Positions 5,795-10,437 of a stretch of DNA of 10,437 nucleotides are shown here, piece by piece. Positions within the stretch are counted from its first letter, which is position 1; the number at the start of each line of letters is the position of its first letter. Made by a program: the position numbers and the translations under genes. Under the pieces are notes generated by a model. The model saw nothing but the letters and a program-made list of their open reading frames with translations. It did no database searches and was not told where the DNA came from. The DNA is from Methanomassiliicoccaceae archaeon. GTDB lineage: Archaea; Thermoplasmatota; Thermoplasmata; Methanomassiliicoccales; Methanomethylophilaceae. The stretch covers positions 1-10,437 of the forward strand of contig WRKC01000079.1 of assembly GCA_009778275.1 (NCBI GenBank), read 5' to 3'.

Positions 5795-6313
5795 ATGGTA
5801 AGAAAGCCCGCATCGATGTACAGAAGGATCACAGGACAAGCGTATACACGCCGCGAATACATGGGAGGAGTTCCCGCAAGCAGGCTGAGCCAGTTTGACA
5901 TGGGGAGCCCCGGTGAAGAGTTCCCGATAGTCCTCACGCTCAAGGTGAAGAATCGCGTGCAGGTAAGGCACACCGCACTGGAAGCGGGACGTATCGCGGC
6001 CAACAAGATGCTTTCAAGCCAGGCCGGAGTGGCGAACTACCACCTCAAAGTAAGGGCATACCCACACTGCGTTCTCAGAGAGAACAAACTCGCCACCGGA
6101 GCAGGTGCGGACCGTGTGTCAAGCGGGATGCGCTCTGCCTTCGGCAAAACCGTCGGTACAGCGGCGAGGCTTGAGCGGGACCAGGCGATCCTCACTGTTG
6201 GCGTGACCGCGGAAAAAGCGGATGTGGCCAAGACCGCCCTTTGGAAGGCGTCGATGAAATTCCCGTCCCCCTGCTACGTAGATGTAGAGAAGGGGCAGGA
6301 ATACCTGAAGTAA
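5795..6313 (+). CDS. rpl10e: Large-subunit ribosomal protein L10e (uL16)
   Basis: A 172-residue core protein of the 50S subunit, next to the A/P-site tRNAs and the peptidyl-transferase centre. The N-terminus MVRKPASMYRRITGQAYTRR is the usual family start, followed by EYMGGVPASRLSQFDMG. The tRNA-facing loop and signature VLRENKLATGAGADRVSSGM (residues 93-112) and AFGKTVGTAARL (115-126) are intact. Length is normal for archaea. AGGTGG at 5784-5789 is a strong Shine-Dalgarno. The TAA stop (6311-6313) is immediately followed by the ATG of dph2, so the two are almost certainly co-transcribed. Confidence 0.98.
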   Translation: MVRKPASMYRRITGQAYTRREYMGGVPASRLSQFDMGSPGEEFPIVLTLKVKNRVQVRHTALEAGRIAANKMLSSQAGVANYHLKVRAYPHCVLRENKLATGAGADRVSSGMRSAFGKTVGTAARLERDQAILTVGVTAEKADVAKTALWKASMKFPSPCYVDVEKGQEYLK

Positions 6314-7297
6314 ATGTTCGATCTCGATCTGAACTCGGCAGTGTCATGGATCAAAAAGAATGGCTACGGCAGCGTGGCCGTCCAGCTGCCCGAGGGTCTG
6401 AAGGGCGACGCCCTTCGGATATCTGATTTTCTCTCCAACCTCACAGGCGCGAGCGTCATTATTCTGGGCGACCCATGCTACGGCGCATGCGACCTTTTCA
6501 CTGACCACAGAATATACGCGGATGCGCTGGTGCATTTCGGGCACTCACCGATCCATCCGCAGGAGAATGACGAGGATGTTCTTTTCATAGAGGTCAGGGC
6601 TGACCCGGACATCGAAGACGCCGTGAGGAAGGCGTCCGGAATGCTGCCGAAGAGGATAGGACTTCTGGCCACCGTACAGTATATCGGGCTCATTCAGAAA
6701 GCGAAGGCGGTGCTCGAAGAGGACGGGAAGGAGGTCTTTGTCGGGAAAGGCGACAGCAGGATATTCCACCCCGGCCAGGTGCTTGGCTGCAATTACAGTT
6801 CGGCCGCATCCGTCCGCGATGAGGTGGACGCCTTCCTGTATCTCGGGGAGGGAGATTTCCACCCCCTCGCGGCGGCATTCAGCACGAAAAAGGAGATGCT
6901 GGTCCTCAATCCGGTCATGGGAGAGATAAGAAAGGTGGACGAGGCTAAAGAAAGGATGCTCAGAAAAAGGTTCGCCACCATAGAAGCGGCGAAGGCCGCG
7001 GAAAGTTTCCTTGTGATAGTCTGCACCAAAGCCGGGCAGAACAGGTCCGCCGCCGCCGACATAATGATCGACATGATAAACGGCCAGGGGAAAAAGGCGT
7101 ACAGGCTGACGATCGGAGAGATCGGCCCGGATGCCCTTATGCATTACAAAGTGGACGCATACATCAACACCGCCTGCCCGAGAATAGCCATGGACGATTC
7201 GGCAAGATATTCCAAACCAATGCTGACCGTGACCGAAGCGGAGATTGCGCTTGGCATCAGGAAATGGGAAGATTACGAGTTCGACACTATCATCTGA
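6314..7297 (+). CDS. dph2: Diphthamide synthase subunit Dph2
   Basis: An iron-sulfur, non-canonical radical-SAM enzyme that transfers the 3-amino-3-carboxypropyl group of SAM to the conserved histidine of archaeal EF2, the first step of diphthamide synthesis. The 327 residues include VAVQLPEGLKGDALRISDFL (21-40) and GDPCYGACDLF (52-62). The three domain-spread cysteines that bind the 4Fe-4S cluster in archaeal Dph2 are present as C59 (or C55), C159 (QVLGCNYSS) and C288 (NTACPRIAMDD). The glycine-rich GEGDFHPLAAAF (178-189) is also typical. The ATG directly abuts the rpl10e stop. The Shine-Dalgarno is weak, so translation is probably coupled. The pairing of a ribosomal protein with an EF2-modifying enzyme is functionally coherent. 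Confidence 0.96.
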   Translation: MFDLDLNSAVSWIKKNGYGSVAVQLPEGLKGDALRISDFLSNLTGASVIILGDPCYGACDLFTDHRIYADALVHFGHSPIHPQENDEDVLFIEVRADPDIEDAVRKASGMLPKRIGLLATVQYIGLIQKAKAVLEEDGKEVFVGKGDSRIFHPGQVLGCNYSSAASVRDEVDAFLYLGEGDFHPLAAAFSTKKEMLVLNPVMGEIRKVDEAKERMLRKRFATIEAAKAAESFLVIVCTKAGQNRSAAADIMIDMINGQGKKAYRLTIGEIGPDALMHYKVDAYINTACPRIAMDDSARYSKPMLTVTEAEIALGIRKWEDYEFDTII

Positions 7298-7305
7298 ACG
7301 ATTCC

Positions 7306-7334
7306 GGCCGTTCGGCCCTCCGTGTTGTTATTTT
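7306..7334 (+). terminator. Hairpin plus T-rich tract after dph2
   Basis: GGCCG (7306-7310) and CGGCC (7313-7317) form a compact stem-loop, followed by the T-rich GTTGTTATTTT (7324-7334). It is placed 8 nt after the dph2 stop and before the mtxX promoter. The layout resembles an intrinsic terminator. In archaea the T-rich tract alone may suffice. Confidence 0.4.
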
Positions 7335-7368
7335 CGCAGAAGAACATTTCCCAGTGTCATCACAAATC

Positions 7369-7376
7369 CTTAATAC
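7369..7376 (+). promoter_or_regulatory. TATA-like box of the mtxX-queDCE operon
   Basis: CTTAATAC ends 21 nt before the mtxX ATG at 7398, and the bases between show no Shine-Dalgarno. The TTAATAC core and spacing match the box in front of the DUF368 gene. Transcription likely starts at the ATG. Confidence 0.55.
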
Positions 7377-7397
7377 GCACGATATTATCAACACCCG

Positions 7398-8147
7398 ATG
7401 TTCACAGTAAAGGACCTTCTTCAGGCAGAACTTCCGGACGTACGCGTCGGGATCGGCCGCTGCGCTGACTCCCGGCATGTGGAGAGCAGCGTCCGCACGC
7501 TGAACAAAAAAGGCATAACGATATACACAGACCCGAAAAAGCTCGTGGACGACCTGTACACCGGGAAGATCGACGCGGCCGTCAGGGGGGACATGCCGTC
7601 CTCCGATCTGCTTCATATCCTGAAGGAAAGGGCGGGGGTAGAAGAACTGGAAAGGCTGGTCATAATGGAGCCGAAAAGAGGCCGCGCGTTCTTCATGGCA
7701 CCGGTAGGCATAGACGAGGGGTCCACCGTTGAGGAGAAACACAGGATCGCCGTCAAAGCGATGAAACTCATGAAAGATATGGGGGCCGGAACGAAGATAG
7801 CGGTAATGTCCGGAGGCAGAAGCGGCGACAAAGGAAGGACCAAGGCCGTCGACAAGACCATCGAGGACGCGGAGAAACTGGTGGCCATTCTCAAAGAGGA
7901 AGGTTATGATGCATATCATGCGGAGATACTGATTGAATCCGCGGTCGAGGAAGCGGACCTGATAATAGCGCCGGACGGGATAACCGGAAACCTGATTTTC
8001 AGGACCCTGCATTTCATCGGCGACGCCATAGCTCTGGGCGCCCCGGTGCTGAATATCGATAAGGTCTTCGTTGACACGTCCAGAGCGAAGACGGACTATT
8101 TGGACTCACTAATACTCGCGATGAAATTGGCAGAGGGAAAGAGATGA
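7398..8147 (+). CDS. mtxX: Methanogenesis marker protein 4 (MtxX family)
   Basis: The 249-residue protein matches the MtxX / methanogenesis marker 4 family, restricted to methanogens and related archaea and distantly related to phosphate acetyl/butyryl-transferases. Earlier names call it a methyltransferase, but its reaction is not established. Recognisable blocks are VGIGRCADSRHVESSVR (17-33), DAAVRGDMPSSDLL (59-72), VMSGGRSGDKGRTKAVD (136-152), APDGITGNLIFRTLHFIGDA (191-210) and VFVDTSRAKTDYLDSL (223-238). It starts a probable leaderless transcript. Its TGA overlaps the queD ATG by 4 nt (ATGA), so it is translationally coupled to the preQ0 genes. It is the strongest sign that the host is a methanogen. 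Confidence 0.88.
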   Translation: MFTVKDLLQAELPDVRVGIGRCADSRHVESSVRTLNKKGITIYTDPKKLVDDLYTGKIDAAVRGDMPSSDLLHILKERAGVEELERLVIMEPKRGRAFFMAPVGIDEGSTVEEKHRIAVKAMKLMKDMGAGTKIAVMSGGRSGDKGRTKAVDKTIEDAEKLVAILKEEGYDAYHAEILIESAVEEADLIIAPDGITGNLIFRTLHFIGDAIALGAPVLNIDKVFVDTSRAKTDYLDSLILAMKLAEGKR

Positions 8148-8617
8148 TCATAGAGATAGACGGGGGGCATACCGGGATAACTTTCTCGTCCTGTCATTTC
8201 ATTCCGAGGCACGAGAAGTGTTCCAGGCTTCATGGGCACAGCTATATCGTAAGGATCAGGCTCGAAGGGGAACTGGATGAGAACGGCATGGTAATGGACT
8301 TCGTCATCCTAAAGAAGAAACTCAGGTCGATGACAGCGGAGATGGATCATAAGGTCCTTCTGCCGGCGGCCTCCAAGATCGTGAAGATAGAAAAGAAGGA
8401 CGGTTCCATAGAGGCTGTTTCCTGCGGCAAGAGGTACGTTTTCCCGGAAGAGGACGTTCTGCTTCTGGATATACCGACGACGACGGCAGAGGAGATGGCC
8501 AGGATGATGACGGAGAGGATCGTCGCCGACACGGATCTCCCAAGAACGGTCAGGAGCGTCGCCGTAGGGCTGGACGAGGAGCGGGGGCAGACGGCATGGT
8601 ACACAAAGGTGTTGTGA
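8144..8617 (+). CDS. queD: 6-carboxytetrahydropterin synthase (QueD/PTPS family)
   Basis: Makes 6-carboxy-5,6,7,8-tetrahydropterin from dihydroneopterin triphosphate, the second step to preQ0 and archaeosine. The zinc ligands are H18 (SSCHF), H30 and H32 in CSRLHGHSY (26-34). C26 is the catalytic cysteine of the QueD-type C-x3-H-G-H motif, and DH (68-69, MDHKVL) supplies the catalytic pair. At 157 residues it is longer than the roughly 120 of E. coli QueD. The extra segment (about 73-107) lies between MDHKVL and LDIPTTTAEEMA and is predicted to be strand-rich. The ATG sits in the ATGA overlap with mtxX, with GAGG upstream. The stop overlaps the queC ATG by one base. Confidence 0.93.
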   Translation: MIIEIDGGHTGITFSSCHFIPRHEKCSRLHGHSYIVRIRLEGELDENGMVMDFVILKKKLRSMTAEMDHKVLLPAASKIVKIEKKDGSIEAVSCGKRYVFPEEDVLLLDIPTTTAEEMARMMTERIVADTDLPRTVRSVAVGLDEERGQTAWYTKVL

Positions 8618-9285
8618 TGCCGAAGGCCGTCGTGTTATTATCGGGAGGACTGGACTCGGCAGTGACATTGGCCATCGCGCTTGACGAAGGGATGGACGTC
8701 ACGGCGGTCAGTTTCAGATACGGACAGAGACACAAGAAGGAGCTGGATTCCGCGAAGGCTGTGTGCAAGCATTACGGCATAGAGAGTCTGGTGATCAACA
8801 TGGACCTGTCGTCCTTCAGATCGGCCCTTACGGACGGCGGGCTCGAAGTGCCCGCCGACAGAGAGGGTGAACTCGATGCGGAGATACCCATAACATATGT
8901 TCCGGCAAGGAATCTTATTTTCCTGAGCATGGCGGCCGGCATCAGCGAGAGCATCGGTGCGGAGGCGATATACATAGGGGCGAACGCCGTGGACTATTCC
9001 GGATATCCGGACTGCCGGCCGGAGTTCTTCAGGTCGTTCAGGGAGACACTTGCCGAAGGCACGAAAGCAGGGATGGAAGGAAGGGCCGCAGAGGTAAGGG
9101 CCCCGATACTCGGCCTTTCCAAGGCCAGCATCGTGAGGAAAGGGAAGGAGCTGAACGCCCCTTTGCATCTTACATGGTCTTGCTATGAAGGCGGGAAGGC
9201 CGCTTGCGGCCACTGCGACTCATGCAGACTGAGGATGAAAGGCTTCGAGGAAGCCGGATACAAGGACGAGATACGCTATCGGTGA
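8617..9285 (+). CDS. queC: 7-cyano-7-deazaguanine (preQ0) synthase
   Basis: ATP-dependent conversion of 7-carboxy-7-deazaguanine to preQ0. I choose the ATG at 8617 (222 residues, MPKAVVLLSGGLDS) because AGGTG (8607-8611) lies 5 nt upstream and the fold's first strand begins at once. An in-frame ATG at 8596 would add seven residues and overlap queD further. The PP-loop SGGLDS is at 9-14, VPARNLIFLS at 95-104 and GANAVDYSGYPDCRPEFF at 121-138. The zinc-binding cysteines are C189, C197, C200 and C203 in SCYEGGKAACGHCDSC. Length and motifs are normal for QueC. The TGATG junction with queD indicates coupling. Confidence 0.97.
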   Translation: MPKAVVLLSGGLDSAVTLAIALDEGMDVTAVSFRYGQRHKKELDSAKAVCKHYGIESLVINMDLSSFRSALTDGGLEVPADREGELDAEIPITYVPARNLIFLSMAAGISESIGAEAIYIGANAVDYSGYPDCRPEFFRSFRETLAEGTKAGMEGRAAEVRAPILGLSKASIVRKGKELNAPLHLTWSCYEGGKAACGHCDSCRLRMKGFEEAGYKDEIRYR

Positions 9286-9290
9286 ATAAA

Positions 9291-9914
9291 ATGAAGATCT
9301 GCGAGTATTTCAGATCGATCCAGGGAGAGGGGCTGATGATAGGTGCCCCCACATATTTCATAAGGACGGCAGGCTGCAATCTCAGGTGCGAATGGTGCGA
9401 TACCGCTTATGCTCAGGAAGGCGGCATGGAGACATCCGTTGACGAGATAATGGAGATGGTCGACGATACCGAGAACGTCTGCATCACCGGCGGGGAGCCG
9501 ATGCTGCAGAAAGATATGCCGGAGCTGTTGGATAGGCTTCTTGAGGCCGGCAAAAGGATAGTTGTGGAGACCAACGGCTCAGTGGACATCTCCGGGATAC
9601 CGAAGGATGACAGGATAATCGTCAGTCTCGATGTAAAGTGCCCCTCATCGGGAATGTCGGGAAGAAACCTTATTTCGAACCTCGAACACATCGGGAAGAA
9701 GGATCAGCTGAAGTTCGTGATCGGGGACCAAGTGGATCTCAACTACGCTATGCGGTTCATAAGAGAGAACAGGACGGACGCGAACATAATATTCTGCCCG
9801 GTGGGAGGCATGGACCTTCTCCCCATCGCGGAAGAGGTCGTCCGCAGGAAACTGAACGTGAGGGTGCTCCCGCAGCTTCACAAGATAATATGGGGGGACA
9901 AGAGGTCGGTCTGA
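9291..9914 (+). CDS. queE: 7-carboxy-7-deazaguanine synthase (radical SAM)
   Basis: Radical-SAM ring contraction of 6-carboxytetrahydropterin to 7-carboxy-7-deazaguanine, between QueD and QueC in the pathway. The ATG at 9291 (207 residues, MKICEYFRSIQGEG) is preferred over an in-frame ATG at 9204. GGTGA (9281-9285, overlapping the queC stop) lies 5 nt upstream, and IQGEG is the usual start of the family. The 4Fe-4S motif CNLRCEWC gives C29, C33 and C36. GGEP is at 67-70, SLDVKCPSSGM at 112-122 and LPQLHKIIWG at 193-202. It is the last gene of the mtxX-queDCE operon, 5 nt after queC. The GTP cyclohydrolase that feeds QueD and the tRNA transglycosylase are not in the window. Confidence 0.97.
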   Translation: MKICEYFRSIQGEGLMIGAPTYFIRTAGCNLRCEWCDTAYAQEGGMETSVDEIMEMVDDTENVCITGGEPMLQKDMPELLDRLLEAGKRIVVETNGSVDISGIPKDDRIIVSLDVKCPSSGMSGRNLISNLEHIGKKDQLKFVIGDQVDLNYAMRFIRENRTDANIIFCPVGGMDLLPIAEEVVRRKLNVRVLPQLHKIIWGDKRSV

Positions 9915-10057
9915 CCGCGTCCTTTCACATCATCGCAATTAAAGATCCAAAGCAGCGCGGATAACGATTTGATATGTTTATTTGAGGGGCGGAAATGAAT
10001 TTTGAGATACTGCGTCATGAAAAAGAATGACGATCCCCTCGGACCTGTGGACGCCGG

Positions 10058-10414
10058 TTAACCGCTCTTCGGTGATCCTTCCTGCCGCGAGATCCTCGCT
10101 TCGCGTCTTCTTTTAAAGTCCATCACGCACTCTTCGACCGTCCCTTCCTCGTCGTAGGCCACGTGTATCCCTGCCTTGCCCAGGATATCGAGGCCGTGGG
10201 AACCTATGCCTCCGGTGATCACGGCATCTACTCCCATCCCCGCGATCGCATCGGCCACTTTCATCCCCGCGCCCAATGAATCGGCATATTCGTTCGCCAC
10301 AACATGATAGTCAAGCGTGTCCGCATCGACTATCAGAAAGAACGGGGCGTGGCCGAAATCCTCCGCGACATATGATTCGAGCGTATCCCCTTCAGCTATG
10401 ACGCAGATCCTCAT
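10058..10414 (-). CDS. NifX/NifB-like dinitrogenase cofactor-type protein
   Basis: The 118-residue protein is a single NifX/NifB C-terminal-type domain of the MTH1175 kind, small RNase H-like folds common in archaea without nitrogenase. Visible family marks are MRICVIAEGD at the start, EDFGHAPFFLIVD (18-30), GAGMKVADAI (48-57), VDAVITGGIGSHGLDIL (62-78) and an acidic/basic charged tail. Its role is unknown; binding of an iron-sulfur or molybdenum cluster is known only for nitrogenase-associated relatives. The ATG at 10414 has GGAG upstream with good spacing. It converges with queE across a 143-bp gap that has no clear terminator. No nif genes are near, so a nitrogen-fixation role is not supported. 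Confidence 0.9.
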   Translation of the reverse strand: MRICVIAEGDTLESYVAEDFGHAPFFLIVDADTLDYHVVANEYADSLGAGMKVADAIAGMGVDAVITGGIGSHGLDILGKAGIHVAYDEEGTVEECVMDFKRRREARISRQEGSPKSG

Positions 10415-10437
10415 CTCTTCTCCGCGGCTTTTATGAT

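Noticed and set aside
6545..7144. 199-codon minus-strand ORF opposite dph2
   Set aside because: Antisense to intact Dph2 motifs, with no start signals.
9204..9290. Longer queE starting inside queC
   Set aside because: The extra 29 residues are the out-of-frame translation of the queC zinc-motif region, and a Shine-Dalgarno 5 nt before the ATG at 9291 supports the shorter form.
10058..10414. Nitrogen-fixation role for the NifX-like protein
   Set aside because: No nif structural or assembly gene is nearby, and this small domain is common in archaea that do not fix nitrogen.

Overview
This window looks like chromosomal DNA of a methanogenic archaeon, most likely a Thermoplasmata-type methanogen of the Methanomassiliicoccales. 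The archaeal assignment rests on an L10e ribosomal protein, an archaeal Dph2, an RNase P component of the Rpp21 type and TATA-like boxes just upstream of ATGs. The methanogen assignment rests on mtxX (methanogenesis marker protein 4). The lineage is an inference: the SerRS is of the ordinary class II type, and none of the 14 genes ends in TAG (12 TGA, 2 TAA), which fits the pyrrolysine-using methanogens.

Layout, left to right. (1) The 3' end of a probable HD-domain hydrolase runs off the left edge. (2) A 180-bp intergenic stretch holds a 33-bp tandem direct repeat (2.4 copies), a TATA-like box and a 10-bp palindrome. It leads into a stand-alone AAA+ ATPase with a DUF4143 domain, which looks more AT-rich than its neighbours and is probably an accessory gene. 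(3) On the minus strand, a compact RNA/translation operon reads rnp4 (RNase P) - yhbY-like CRM protein - serS. (4) A divergent intergenic region with an unusually GC-rich inverted-repeat cluster separates it from pheA (prephenate dehydratase with ACT domain). (5) A DUF368 membrane protein, probably a polyprenyl-phosphate translocase, follows. (6) rpl10e and dph2 abut (TAA directly followed by ATG). (7) A tight operon mtxX-queD-queC-queE has 4-nt, 1-nt and 5-nt junctions. It combines a methanogenesis marker of unknown function with three steps of preQ0 synthesis, the archaeosine precursor. (8) A convergent NifX-like protein closes the window on the minus strand.

Most of the window is housekeeping: tRNA charging, tRNA processing, tRNA base modification, EF2 diphthamide modification and a ribosomal protein. 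Several first genes appear to give leaderless mRNAs (TATA-like box about 21-35 nt before the ATG, no Shine-Dalgarno), while most downstream cistrons have clear Shine-Dalgarno sequences. The parts that deserve a second look are the repeat array in front of the DUF4143 ATPase, the mtxX-queDCE operon, altered substrate and feedback motifs in PheA, and the GC-rich hairpin cluster at 3731-3790. No CRISPR array, tRNA, rRNA or insertion sequence is visible. No gene-free stretch exceeds 300 bases.
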